In this document: piece by piece, positions 26,768 to 35,677 of the stretch | Layout: each line of letters starts with the position of its first letter | Position numbering within the stretch: position 1 is the first letter of the stretch | Assembly: GCA_028686345.1 (NCBI GenBank) | Contig: JAQUCE010000037.1 | Span: 1-42,190 of the forward strand | DNA from: Kiritimatiellia bacterium | Lineage (GTDB): Bacteria > Verrucomicrobiota > Kiritimatiellia > RFP12 > UBA1067 | Direction of reading: 5' to 3' | Length of the DNA stretch: 42,190 bases | Position numbers and translations under genes: made by a program | Notes under the pieces: generated by a model | The model's input: only the letters and a program-made list of their open reading frames with translations | The model's database searches: none | Told to the model about the DNA's origin: nothing

Positions 26768-26834
26768 CCCCTTCCGCAAGGGGTTGGTTTTTTCGAGTGG
26801 ATCGACTGAATCGCTTCACTCGATTCGCTCGAAA
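26768..26834. terminator. Two hairpins between larB and glycyl-tRNA synthetase
   Basis: CCCCTT (26768-26773) and AAGGGG (26778-26783) form one stem; TTTCGAGTGGATCGACTGAA (26791-26810) pairs with 26815-26834 apart from three mismatches over a 4-base loop. On the plus strand the first stem is followed by a T-run. On the minus strand, where both genes lie, no T-run follows the big stem, so attenuation or mRNA processing between the genes is as likely as termination. Confidence 0.4.
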
Positions 26835-26839
26835 TGTTT

Positions 26840-28615
26840 TCAAACCAGCAGCGCCTCATCCATCATGGCCTTCAACTCATCCAGGGTCATGCGCTGCTGC
26901 TCCATGGTGTCGCGGTCACGCACGGTGACCGTGCCATTCTCCAACGTGTCAAAATCGACTGTTACGCACCAGGGGGTTCCCACCTCGTCCTGACGGCGGT
27001 AACGGCGGCCAATGGCGCCGCTGTGGTCCCAGAAGGCGGCGTAACGGCGGCGCAGGTGCTCGAATATTTCGCGGGCCCGGTTGAAGAGCTCCGGCTTGTT
27101 TTTCAGTAGCGGGAAGACCGCCACCTTGATTGGCGCGATGCGGGGATTCAGGTGCATCACCACCCGCGTATCCTCTTTGCCCTTCTCATCCACCAGCTTC
27201 TGCTCCTCATAGGCGTTGCACAGCAGTGCCAGCATCATCCGGTCAACACCGGCGGAGGGCTCAATCACATGGGGAATATAGCGTCCTTCAAAGAGCTTGG
27301 CCACAAAAGCGCGGGCATCGCCCTCATCCTTGTTGTGCGCGAGCCACTCGGCAACCACCTTCTCCATAAAACGTGTGCGCGCCTGGTCATCCATCTCTTT
27401 GGCAGCCAGCTTGAGCGGCTCGTCAAAGACCTCCATGCACTTGCCGCTATGTTTCTGGTGCTGCGTGAGATCAAAATCAGAGCGGGCTGCAATACCCTCC
27501 AACTCCTGGATACCAAAGGGGAAGCTGTATTCAATATCAACACAGGCGCGCGCATAGTGGGCCAGCTCGTCGCTTGCATGCACGCTCTCAACAAACGAAC
27601 CAGGCGGCAGGCCGCAGGCGGTCAGCCAGATTTTGCGCTGCTCCACCCAGTAGCGGTGCCAGACCTCCCAGCCCCAGGCAGGATCCGGCGTGGTGAGGTC
27701 AGGGTTATCCGCCAAGGTGAGTACCTTGCCGCTGATCAGCTCCACCGCCTCATCCGGGCGAATAAAATATTCAAGTTCCATCTGCTCAAACTCGCGTGAA
27801 CGGAAGGTATAGTTGCGCGGCGTGACCTCATTGCGGAACGACTTGCCAATCTGCGCGATCCCGAACGGCACGCTCTGACGGCTGGTGGCCAGCACATTCA
27901 GGAACTGAGCGAAGATCGCCTGCGCGGTTTCAGGGCGCAGGTAGGCCACGTTCTTCTCATTGTCAATCGGCCCCACCACTGTCTTGAACATCAGGTTAAA
28001 GGGGCGCGGCTCGGTCAACTCTCCGCCGCAGTGCGGACAAGGGCAGATCTCCGACCCATCCGCACGACCGGCATTGGCGAAGAGGGTGTAGAGGGATTTT
28101 AAATCTGAATAAGCCGCGGGATTCTCCAAGAGTTTCTCATAGGCCACAGTCAGCACAGCCGGCTCCTGCACGGCCGGCAGGTTGGGGGTTTGCCCCTTGG
28201 CGCGCCCTTTGCACCAGGCGAAAAGCTTGCCGACTTCGCCGTTGCTCTCATCCAGGAGCTTCTGAAGTGTTTGCCCTGCATCACTGTCGGCAAACATATC
28301 CCAGATCTGATCCGAGCGCATCAGCTTCTGACAGGATTTGCACATTGTCATGGGGTCAGAGAAGGTATCCAGATGGCCGGAAGCTTTCCAGATATTCGGG
28401 TGCATGATGATAGTTGCATCCAGCCCCTCCACATCCTCGCGGTTGCGGACAATCGTTTTCCACCAGTCCTCTTTGATATTGCGCTTCATCTCACAGCCCA
28501 AAGGGCCGTAATCCCAGAAACCGGGGATCCCGCCATAAATTTCAGAGCTGTGGAAAATAAATCCTCGGCGCTTGCACAGCGACGAGATGACATCTAAACT
28601 GGAGTAATTCGACAT
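26840..28615 (-). CDS. glyQS: Glycyl-tRNA synthetase, single-chain type
   Basis: This class II enzyme charges tRNA-Gly. It is the homodimeric archaeal/eukaryotic-like form, not the bacterial alpha2beta2 GlyQ/GlyS. Motif 1 region IFHSSEIYGGIPGFWDYGPLG is near the start; a Cys-rich zinc region has MCKSCQKL (about residue 93) and CPCPHCGGEL (about 200); motif 2 is FRNEVTPRNYTFRSREFEQ-like (about 260-280); motif 3 is AGVDRMMLALLCNAYEE (about 455); the anticodon-binding domain starts near RIAPIKVAVFPLL. I chose ATG 28615 (591 residues) since MSNYSSLDVISSLCKRRG is the usual start; a TTG nine codons upstream is less likely. Confidence 0.95.
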   Translation of the reverse strand: MSNYSSLDVISSLCKRRGFIFHSSEIYGGIPGFWDYGPLGCEMKRNIKEDWWKTIVRNREDVEGLDATIIMHPNIWKASGHLDTFSDPMTMCKSCQKLMRSDQIWDMFADSDAGQTLQKLLDESNGEVGKLFAWCKGRAKGQTPNLPAVQEPAVLTVAYEKLLENPAAYSDLKSLYTLFANAGRADGSEICPCPHCGGELTEPRPFNLMFKTVVGPIDNEKNVAYLRPETAQAIFAQFLNVLATSRQSVPFGIAQIGKSFRNEVTPRNYTFRSREFEQMELEYFIRPDEAVELISGKVLTLADNPDLTTPDPAWGWEVWHRYWVEQRKIWLTACGLPPGSFVESVHASDELAHYARACVDIEYSFPFGIQELEGIAARSDFDLTQHQKHSGKCMEVFDEPLKLAAKEMDDQARTRFMEKVVAEWLAHNKDEGDARAFVAKLFEGRYIPHVIEPSAGVDRMMLALLCNAYEEQKLVDEKGKEDTRVVMHLNPRIAPIKVAVFPLLKNKPELFNRAREIFEHLRRRYAAFWDHSGAIGRRYRRQDEVGTPWCVTVDFDTLENGTVTVRDRDTMEQQRMTLDELKAMMDEALLV

Positions 28616-28979
28616 AAAACCCTTTATCCTTATGAGATTCAAAACTCAAAACAGATGTATGTTCCCGAAAACCGGGCTGAATAGCAACCACAAAAATTTC
28701 AGCACACCTGATTTTTGCCGCAAAGGCACTGAGAGACGGCATTTTGTACTACGCGTTCCCGCGAGTCTCTGCAAAAGATATTGGGTGTCGAAGGAAGTCG
28801 ACTGAGGGCAGTTTCATAGCGAAATATATCAAAAATGCGATTAAATCGGTCATTTGAAACAAATTATTGAATTTTTTGCGGATTAAGGTTGAAGTTTTCC
28901 TGCGAATAGAGTTACAATAGAGACAAATGAGAGGAAGCTCAATCTTAGGACAACCTTTAAAGAGAGAAAGGGGCTTATC
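28616..28979. other. Divergent gap with promoter
   Basis: No gene is seen. It lies between the divergent glycyl-tRNA synthetase and secreted-protein genes. A degraded copy of the GCAAAGGCACTGAGAGACGG element is at about 28723-28742. A good promoter for the plus-strand gene is at 28889-28918. Confidence 0.5.
28889..28918 (+). promoter_or_regulatory. Sigma-70-type promoter of the repetitive secreted protein
   Basis: TTGAAG (28889-28894) and TACAAT (28913-28918) are spaced by 18 bases and lie about 60 bases before the ATG at 28980, which itself follows AAAGGGG. Confidence 0.55.
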
Positions 28980-31115
28980 ATGAAAACAAAATTAATCATC
29001 ATTATTACAGCGATGGCAGCTTTACTGAGTGCAAACGCCCAAAGTCGCGGATCAAGCTCCCGCAGTTTCGGTGCTTCGCGCAATTTATCCGGAAACGCAC
29101 CCGCCGCACCGATGCAGCGTAGTGCTCCGCCAGTGCAGCGCAGCGCCCCGGTGCAATACAGTGCCCCGGTGCAGCGTAGTGCACCGCCGGTACAGCGCAG
29201 CGCACCGCCGGTACAGCGCAGCGCTCCAGTGCAATACAGTGCTCCGGTACAGCGTAGTGCTCCGCCGGTACAGCGCAGCGCCCCAGTGCAATACAGTGCT
29301 CCGGTACAGCGTAGTGCTCCGCCGGTACAGCGCAGCGCTCCAGTGCAATACAGTGCTCCGGTACAGCGTAGTGCCCCGCCAGTAGTGCAACGCAGCGCCC
29401 CAGTGCAATACAGTGCTCCGGCACAGCGTAGTGCTCCACCCGTGCAACGCAGCGCCCCAGTGCAAGACAGTGCTCCTGTGCAGCGCAGTGCCCCGGAGGC
29501 ACCAGTGCGGTCAGCACCGATTGCGCCGCAGCCGGCGGCTCCGGCCAGAGCGCCGGCACTGAGCACAAGATCAACAAATACCCGCACGCCAGCGGTGGAC
29601 ACAAGGTCAGCGACTACCCGTACACCGTCGCCGGCAACCATCCAGGCAGCGCCTCCCGCGCGGACGGACAAGTTCGACTCGCCCATAACAAACGCAAGAA
29701 AACCGATCACGCACACGCGCACCCCGCCTGTACGCGCTGAGGACAATCAAGGCGGCGCGTCTATCGGCTCGCCGCCTAGGGCGGCAGTGTCTAAGCCCGC
29801 AGCCGGGAGCCCGGCAATCAACTCGTCGCCGACGCCCGCCCGCGCCGCGGCCCCTGAGCGTACAACACGCATGGGCAACCTCTCCGACATAACCGCCCGT
29901 AATCCGGAAGCAGCTGAGTTGCGTCCCGCAAGCAGAGAGCCCGGCTCGAGCAACCAACCGCAGGCGCAAAGCACTCGGCCGGAAACATACTCGCGCCCGC
30001 CCATCTCAACCAGGCTAACCACTCCGGCGAGCAGAGTGCCGGGCACGGCCCTTGGCACCTTGCCGGCAAATGCACCCACACAACAATCCGGGCGCAAGCC
30101 GCCGACGCACCTCAGCAACTCAATACTGAATGCGAGGAAACCACTGACACCCTCTGCCAGGACCCCAAGCGAGTTGAGCCGTAACCAGCGTCCTGACCAG
30201 CGGCCCGGAGGCAGCGATTATCGTGTGCAAAGTCAAAGGCCGGGCCCATATGCCGGCAACAGCAGACCCGGCTCCCTGCGGCGCCCTGACAGCACCCCCG
30301 ACTATTACAACCGCAACTACAATCGCAATAGCGGCTACCATGACCGGCGTTATTACCATCCCAGCGGACACAGCAGCTATAGGCACCGCTACAGCCCTTA
30401 CAGCCACTACTACAACCCGTACAACCGCTGCTTCACGCCAGCTTGGCGCGGCCCGGTGGTCTATCCGTCGTTCTATGACTATGGTTACCGTTCAGGCTTC
30501 AGCCTGGGCTTTAGCTGGAGCAGCGGGAGCTCCTGGCTCTCCTTCTCAAGCAGCAGCCCGGTGTACTACAACTACCACACTCCCTATTACAGCAGCGCCT
30601 ATTATGGCGGCAGCGGATATTCGTCGATGTATTATGGCGGATGGCGCAGCGGCTGGTATGGCGGCTTCTCCTATGTCTATAACCCCTGGCCGGTTTACCG
30701 CACATACTACCTTTATGAGCCCACCCCGCTTGTGATTCAACAACCAGTGATCATCCAGCAGGAGGCTGTGGTGCAATACGAACGCCCCTTGGAAAAATAC
30801 ACCTCTGAGGTGCAAGTTCAGCCAGTGACCTATATCTCACAGCAAAACCCGGGGCAGATTGTGATTGAAGAGCGCACGACGATCAGGGACGCTGATCAGC
30901 CGATTGAGTACCCGGCGGCTGAGCCTGAGTACCCGGCAGACGAGCCAGTGGCGTATAACCCCGAATATGCAGCGGATGATCTGTATGACGAGTACTTCTA
31001 CGCCGGGGAGTATATGCGCGAAGAGTTCACCTTAATATTCTCCTCTTACGCCACTTCGCTCAACCCTGAGACCATCTGGATTTCATATGCGGGTCTGGAC
31101 CGCTGGCAGTATTAA
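28980..31115 (+). CDS. Large secreted repeat protein, Pro/Ser/Gln-rich then Tyr/Gly-rich
   Basis: The 711-residue protein has a signal peptide (MKTKLIIIITAMAALLSANAQ). Residues about 42-175 are about six imperfect copies of a 19-residue unit (VQYSAPVQRSAPPVQRSAP). Residues about 175-440 are a disordered Pro/Ala/Arg/Thr-rich region with repeats such as NARKP(I/L)T. Residues about 440-590 are very rich in Tyr, Ser and Gly (YYNRNYNRNSGYHDRRYY, YYSSAYYGGSGYSSMYYGG), then a Gln/Glu segment and an acidic tail. I recognise no catalytic domain. It resembles surface or matrix proteins and the YXXXY-type secreted proteins of PVC bacteria; a structural or adhesive role is inference. A 287-codon antisense frame over the repeats is an artefact of the repeat composition. 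Homologous recombination between the 57-bp units could change copy number. Confidence 0.8.
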   Translation: MKTKLIIIITAMAALLSANAQSRGSSSRSFGASRNLSGNAPAAPMQRSAPPVQRSAPVQYSAPVQRSAPPVQRSAPPVQRSAPVQYSAPVQRSAPPVQRSAPVQYSAPVQRSAPPVQRSAPVQYSAPVQRSAPPVVQRSAPVQYSAPAQRSAPPVQRSAPVQDSAPVQRSAPEAPVRSAPIAPQPAAPARAPALSTRSTNTRTPAVDTRSATTRTPSPATIQAAPPARTDKFDSPITNARKPITHTRTPPVRAEDNQGGASIGSPPRAAVSKPAAGSPAINSSPTPARAAAPERTTRMGNLSDITARNPEAAELRPASREPGSSNQPQAQSTRPETYSRPPISTRLTTPASRVPGTALGTLPANAPTQQSGRKPPTHLSNSILNARKPLTPSARTPSELSRNQRPDQRPGGSDYRVQSQRPGPYAGNSRPGSLRRPDSTPDYYNRNYNRNSGYHDRRYYHPSGHSSYRHRYSPYSHYYNPYNRCFTPAWRGPVVYPSFYDYGYRSGFSLGFSWSSGSSWLSFSSSSPVYYNYHTPYYSSAYYGGSGYSSMYYGGWRSGWYGGFSYVYNPWPVYRTYYLYEPTPLVIQQPVIIQQEAVVQYERPLEKYTSEVQVQPVTYISQQNPGQIVIEERTTIRDADQPIEYPAAEPEYPADEPVAYNPEYAADDLYDEYFYAGEYMREEFTLIFSSYATSLNPETIWISYAGLDRWQY

Positions 31116-31245
31116 AATATGTTTTAAAATACGGCAAAAATAAAAACCCAAATGTTTTCGGATATGCAGTCGTGACGAAAACGAATTTATGCTAAAGTTG
31201 TCGCTTTAACTCGTCAGCTCCCTAACCCTTTTAACCATTTTAGCC

Positions 31246-32373
31246 ATGCCCCCACCCGCACACTTTAAAGAGATCCTGAACCAATGGCCGCCTCAGCGGG
31301 TTCAGGAGTTGATCCTTTCCCGCACCCGTATTGATGTTGAGCGGGCGCTGACCGCGGCCGGCAGCATGAACGCCGAGAACCTGGCGGCATTGCTCTCGCC
31401 AGCGGCTGAGCAGGCACTGGAACCGCTGGCCGCTGTGTCGGCGGGGTGGACCCGTCAGCGATTCGGACACGCTGTGCAGTTTTTCGCCCCGCTCTATGTC
31501 TCCAACTTCTGCTGCAACGGCTGCCGTTACTGCGGCTTCAACAGTGCCACCGATAAAACCGTGCGGGGTGCGCTCACAGTTGACGAGGCAGTGATCGAAG
31601 CTGAGTGTCTGGCGCGTCAGGGTTTCAGTCATATTCTGCTGGTTGCAGGTGAAGACCTGCGCAACACCCCGCCAGCGTACTTTGTCGAACTAGCCGGACG
31701 AATACGCCACCTTTTCTCCTCTATTCAGGTGGAGATCTACGCGCTCACAACCGAAGAGTACCGCCAATTAGTGGCTGGCGGTGTGGATGGTGTGACCATG
31801 TTTCAGGAGAGCTACAACCGCGATGTCTATCGCGAGATGCACGCCTATGGCCCCAAGAGCGACTACGACAACCGCATTGATGCTGTTGAAAGGGCGGCTA
31901 CCGCTGGCATGACCTTTGTCGGGCTTGGCGCGCTGCTGGGTATTAACGACTGGCGCGAGGAGGGCTTTTATCTGGGCCTGCACGCTGATTATATTCAGAA
32001 AAAATATTGGCGCAGCTGCGTCTCGATCTCCTATCCGCGCATGCGCCCGGCCTTTGGCGGCGAGCCGCCGCCAGTGCCGGTCTCAGATGCCAATCTGGTG
32101 CAGCTGATGAGCGCACTGCGGGCCAACCTACCGGATGTCGCCATGGTGCTCTCCACCCGCGAGCTGCCTGGTTTCCGCGAAAAAATGGTGCGCATTGCCG
32201 TGACCAAAATCTCAGCTGGTGCCAAAACCACCCCAGGCGGGTACAGCGGCGCGACCGATGCCGAGGCCCAGTTTGAGGTGGCGGATCAGCGCCCGCTGGC
32301 CGAGGTTGCCCAGGCCATCTCCGCCATGGGCTTTGATCCGGTCATGAAAGATTGGGATCGCTCCTACGACTAA
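31246..32373 (+). CDS. thiH: 2-iminoacetate synthase ThiH
   Basis: ThiH is a radical-SAM lyase that splits tyrosine into dehydroglycine (2-iminoacetate) and p-cresol for thiazole synthesis in anaerobic thiamine biosynthesis. The iron-sulfur motif CX3CX2C is in SNFCCNGCRYCGFN (about residues 85-98). GVDGVTMFQESYNRDVYREMH (about 183-203) and FVGLGALLGINDWREE are typical. It is 375 residues, standard. It stands alone without thiG, thiS, thiF or thiE, and I see no TPP riboswitch in the 130 bases upstream. Only a poor ribosome-binding site precedes the ATG. Use of ThiH rather than ThiO suggests an anaerobe. Confidence 0.93.
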   Translation: MPPPAHFKEILNQWPPQRVQELILSRTRIDVERALTAAGSMNAENLAALLSPAAEQALEPLAAVSAGWTRQRFGHAVQFFAPLYVSNFCCNGCRYCGFNSATDKTVRGALTVDEAVIEAECLARQGFSHILLVAGEDLRNTPPAYFVELAGRIRHLFSSIQVEIYALTTEEYRQLVAGGVDGVTMFQESYNRDVYREMHAYGPKSDYDNRIDAVERAATAGMTFVGLGALLGINDWREEGFYLGLHADYIQKKYWRSCVSISYPRMRPAFGGEPPPVPVSDANLVQLMSALRANLPDVAMVLSTRELPGFREKMVRIAVTKISAGAKTTPGGYSGATDAEAQFEVADQRPLAEVAQAISAMGFDPVMKDWDRSYD

Positions 32374-32482
32374 AGCAGCTGGTTGTCCGCAACCAAAAGA
32401 GTTTGTGCGGTGTGCGGAAGGTCGTCGCTCTCATTCAGAAGTTTGCGATTAAGAGCCCGCTGCTTTAGCAACAAACGCTGCG
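32373..32482 (-). repeat. Dispersed repeat E, copy 2 (inverted)
   Basis: It begins directly at the thiH stop codon and carries CTAAAGCAGC...GCCCGCTGCTTTAGCAAC and AACAAACGCTGCG, the reverse of the ends seen at 16926-17046 and 37506-37620. Confidence 0.5.
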
Positions 32483-32727
32483 GGTTGGGGGGAAACAAAG
32501 TTTGTTGTCCAGCCTTTCCGTGTCCGGCGTAGCTGCGAAGCGCGAAGACGGAAGGCTGCTCTAAAGCGGGTTATTGAGACGTTACTGTAAAAGTGACAGC
32601 GGCATTTTGCAACAGGCCCTTGAAAGGCGCGCCCTGGGGTGTAGTGTTGCTTCTCAGAAGCAATTAGCGTATTCCGGGCGATTGTCCGCCAAAGGCGCAC
32701 CATGGGATTTCATAATCTTTGTTTGGC
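32374..32727. other. Gap with repeats E and A
   Basis: No gene is seen. An inverted copy of repeat E spans about 32373-32482 (starting with CTAAAGCAGC, ending with AACAAACGCTGCGGGTTGGG); a CGTGTCCGGCGTAGC segment with matches near 447-477 and 35437-35455 follows, then copy 3 of repeat A. Confidence 0.55.
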
Positions 32728-32732
32728 TCACA
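32599..32732 (+). repeat. Dispersed repeat A, copy 3
   Basis: Runs from GCGGCATTTTGCAACAGG through GTTGCTTCTCAGAAGCAATT to AATCTTTGTTTGGCTCACA. Its right edge supplies the stop codon region of the small minus-strand frame at 32728-32934. Confidence 0.75.
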
Positions 32733-32934
32733 AGGCCATCAGCGTAACCTTGATTTCCACGGTGTCGTACCGGTTCTCCTCGGGGATGGAAAAGGTTTTC
32801 GCCATTTTTGCGGATGACCATGTCAGCTCTCTGGCTTTGCCGCCCTTGTTTAGAACTTTAATCTCAGGGTCATCGGCAACACCCGCCAGCACCTCGACAG
32901 CCAGTTTCGCCGCCGCCTGAAACGGTTGCGACAA
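32728..32934 (-). pseudogene. Small shifted frame overlapping the end of the MBL-fold gene
   Basis: A 68-codon frame (LAVEVLAGVADDPEIKVLN, then KARELTWSSAKMAKTFSIPE and VEIKVTLMAL) overlaps the last 65 bases of the metallo-beta-lactamase-like gene in another frame. It has real protein-like character, while the tail of the main frame (VSGGGETGCRGAGGCCR) does not. No ATG is available; the first start codon is TTG. The likely explanation is a frameshift near 32930, this frame being the true C-terminus. Its stop lies at the edge of repeat A copy 3, so the original end may be replaced. Confidence 0.4.
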
Positions 32935-34129
32935 ACTGGCTCTGAGGATTCAACACGGAGTAGCGAGTCTCAGCATTGCGGCGCGTCTTCTTGGTGTAAT
33001 GCAACCTGTAACTCTCAGGGAAGTAGATACTCTCTTCTGTTTCATAAGGCATTTCCGAGTCAGGATAATATGTGTTTTTTTCGGAGCTTATCCGCCATCC
33101 CTTGTCGTCGTAACTGTTTTCAGTTATCTGCCGGTATGAACCTTGTTCGTTGGTCTCCTTGAGAGATCGAATCTTACCCCTTGCCGCTCCCGCCGGGATA
33201 CTCTCTGTTTCGGTACGGTAGCCATCGGAGCGCACAAAAATTTCCGCCCCGCTGATGGCGTTGGTATAAGTGTAATCGACCAGCGCTAAAACGTAGGCTT
33301 TTGACTCTTGGTTTTGCATCAGGTAACCAATACCCGGATAAGATAAATGCATGCTGCCAACATAGTGGATCTTGTTTTTAACAACATACTCAAAGATGCG
33401 TTGGCGCGTCGCGATTGCCTGCTCTGGATCAATGTCATATGTGACGGAGACCATTGGATGAGGCACCTGCACTGGCGCGGCGTGCGTGATGTCGCCCCAA
33501 ATCAACAGCTTTTCCTTTTTACCTTCCACCAGAAAAACAGTATGCCCCGGTGTATGCCCAACCGCGGCAAAGGCGGTGATGCCACGCAGCAGCGGCTCGG
33601 GCTCTTGCGCATCGAGCCGCTGCGGGCGGAACAGACGAAAGCGCCCCGCATAAGCATTCGCAATCCGCTGTGCGTCACCGCCTCTCTTGTTCCAGTAATC
33701 AAATTCATTGCGCGCGATATAAACTGCGGCATTCGTGAATGCCGCCGCGCCATCGCGCAGCAAGCCGCCTATGTGATCGCGGTGCATGTGTGTAATGAGC
33801 ACCGCGTCGATCTCATCTGCCTGCACGCCGGTTGCGCTCAGGTTTTCGTATAATTTGAGTCCAAGTCCTGTATCTACCAGTACGCGCTTGTCGTGCGCAC
33901 ACACGAGAAAAGCGTTGATCGCATTTGACACACCGCCTGTGGCCGCATATCGCCCCAGCATCTTGTCGGTGGCGCCGACTAGCTTTTCCTTACTGATTGT
34001 CTGCTGTTGCTCCACAAGCGTCGTCACGGTAGCCGCGCCGAGCGAATACTCAAAGGTGCTTGGCGGCAGATCTCCGGCTACTGTTGAACTGGCAAGCAAC
34101 GCCATACTAATAATTAAACGTGCATTCAT
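32870..34129 (-). CDS. Secreted metallo-beta-lactamase-fold hydrolase
   Basis: This is an MBL-superfamily protein with a signal peptide (MNARLIISMALLASSTVAG). Metal-binding motifs are complete: THMHRDHIGG (about residue 115), His in VGHTPGHT (about 190), Asp in IWGDITH (about 210) and His in GSMHLSYPG (about 265). From about residue 275 follows an extra domain with beta-rich text (GAEIFVRSDGYRTETESI, KETNEQGSYRQI). Start ATG 34129 has GGAGAAG at the right distance; an upstream start at 34216 would hide the signal peptide. The C-terminal 17 or so residues appear out of frame (see the overlapping feature at 32728). It may hydrolyse a lactone, ester or antibiotic in the periplasm; the substrate is not predictable. 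Confidence 0.75.
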   Translation of the reverse strand: MNARLIISMALLASSTVAGDLPPSTFEYSLGAATVTTLVEQQQTISKEKLVGATDKMLGRYAATGGVSNAINAFLVCAHDKRVLVDTGLGLKLYENLSATGVQADEIDAVLITHMHRDHIGGLLRDGAAAFTNAAVYIARNEFDYWNKRGGDAQRIANAYAGRFRLFRPQRLDAQEPEPLLRGITAFAAVGHTPGHTVFLVEGKKEKLLIWGDITHAAPVQVPHPMVSVTYDIDPEQAIATRQRIFEYVVKNKIHYVGSMHLSYPGIGYLMQNQESKAYVLALVDYTYTNAISGAEIFVRSDGYRTETESIPAGAARGKIRSLKETNEQGSYRQITENSYDDKGWRISSEKNTYYPDSEMPYETEESIYFPESYRLHYTKKTRRNAETRYSVLNPQSQFVATVSGGGETGCRGAGGCCR

Positions 34130-35677
34130 AATACTTCTCCTGCATTGGGGGAAGGCCTTTAAATAAATATTGCGCTCCCTACCGTATTCAACAAGCTCTT
34201 TTGTAATGTATAGCATGAAAGGAAGTGTACTTTACCGCATGGCCGTTTTCAACTCTTTAAGTGTTGCATTGGCTTGTAGGCTGCGCGTTTTAAAAATAAA
34301 TTAACATCTAAAGAAAAGCTCAAGTAACTCACCTGAATGTGAAATATCAGGAGACAAAGGATATTCTTAATAAAAAAAACACTTAATAAAGAAGAGCTAA
34401 AACACCTCAACAAACTGGGAGAAGAAAACAAAAAGCAAAACAAGAAAGCATCCAAAAATTATTAAAAAAGAGCAACATTGAATTCGAACAATTAACTGCC
34501 GGCGAATACAAACGTACTCTAACTATGTTTGGTGAAAACACCGAAAAAGGAAGAGAAAAATTTATTGAAGAGCTTGAAGAAATTCATGTTTTATTCAAAA
34601 TATTAAAAATAGAATATAAAACAAAAAAGGGATTAGCTGAAAAGATTGGAGTATCAGTCCGAAAAAATATTGAGGCGATGGGAGTTTCATTTTTTCAATA
34701 GCGGAATTTCATGGTAATGCGTCCGAGATCACGGACCTCGGCTACAGAAAAGGCTTTAATTAGCCGCAAATGCTGTAGGTGAGGTCCTTGCCATGTCAGG
34801 TCGTAGTCCGGAGGGCGAAGACGGGCCTCGCTGTGAAAGCAAATGTTGCTCCGCCTATCCCACGAAAAACCGCGAAGAGCCGAGGATCACCGCAGCATGA
34901 TCACTGTTTCTCTTTTCTTTATACTGAAGCATGAGCCGATCTGCGCCTTATCGATGCACCCAGACGCTAAGCCTCTGTTACCTGCTTAATCTCAACAGCT
35001 TACAGCAATAAAACCCCGTTAAAAAACCCTTAGAGCGTGGTTTGAGCCCCTAAAACAAGCGTCTAAGAAAAACGATCTTCTCTTACACACCAGGCTCCTG
35101 GGTTGAATGAATCATCCTCCTCAGGACCAAAATAACGACGCACCCCTTCACGAAGCCACTTCCGGTACACATTCCGCTCGCGAACACGCTGGAGATGAAA
35201 TTCGCGATTGTGATTCACTCGTTTTTATGCCTTATTGTTGGGTGTCATGTATTATGAGTCAACCAGTGATGTTCTCAGTAGTTACTGAACTTGCTTCGGT
35301 GTCACCCGCTTTGGAGCAGCCTTCCTCCTTCGCCAAGGCTGCGGCGTGACAAAGAAAGGCTGGACAATAAACCTTACGCAGCAGCCGTTTGTTGTTCACG
35401 CTTTCCTGTCACGGCGTAAAAGCGAAGCTCGACCTGTCCGGGCGTAGCTATTGCGAAGCCGGAAGCGTGCTCTTTGCTTTCTGGCCAATGATTGAGAAGT
35501 CTTTTACGAAAAACAAGTTCTGATGTTCGTGTTATTCGGGCGCTGTAAAAAAGATCCTGTATCAGCGTAAGATGCTTTTGACTTACATCCCGCTTTTGCT
35601 GCTACCTTGCGAAAATAGTCTTCTTCGAGAATACCACGATCTTCCAGATAGCGGATAAAGATTGATGGTAGGTTCCT
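34130..35677. other. Gap of about 1.5 kb with one gene remnant and repeats
   Basis: Apart from the sohB-like remnant (34370-34700) I see no gene. About 34710-34880 carries GAGATCACGGACCTCGG and related short repeats; about 35325-35465 contains a repeat with GCAGCCTTCCTCC, AAGGCTGCGGCGTG and CCGGGCGTAGC. A plus frame at 35107-35349 has no family resemblance and no good ribosome site, so it is not called. Confidence 0.5.
34370..34700 (+). pseudogene. Remnant of a SohB-type S49 signal-peptide peptidase gene
   Basis: Two frames give pieces of the SohB family. From 34370: IKKTLNKEELKHLNKLGEEN, the lysine-rich region after the N-terminal membrane helix. From 34441, in another frame: the C-terminal block around NIEFEQLTAGEYKRTL followed by TMFGENTEKGREKF and IEELEEIHVLFK. 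The whole catalytic middle is missing and the frame changes, so this is an internally deleted, dead copy. After HVLFK the text no longer fits the family and ends at TAG (34698-34700). The piece is clearly more AT-rich than its surroundings, which suggests a transferred gene. In E. coli SohB is an inner-membrane protease. Confidence 0.7.

Noticed and set aside
28883-29746. 287-codon minus-strand frame antisense to the repeat protein
   Set aside because: It is a Cys/Gly/Leu/Ala repeat produced by reading the periodic repeat DNA backwards; the plus frame has a signal peptide, promoter and ribosome site.
31116-31245. TPP riboswitch before thiH
   Set aside because: The conserved CUGAGA and related TPP elements are not visible in the 130 bases.
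35107-35349. 80-codon plus frame
   Set aside because: No family resemblance and no ribosome-binding site; part of it lies in repeat sequence.
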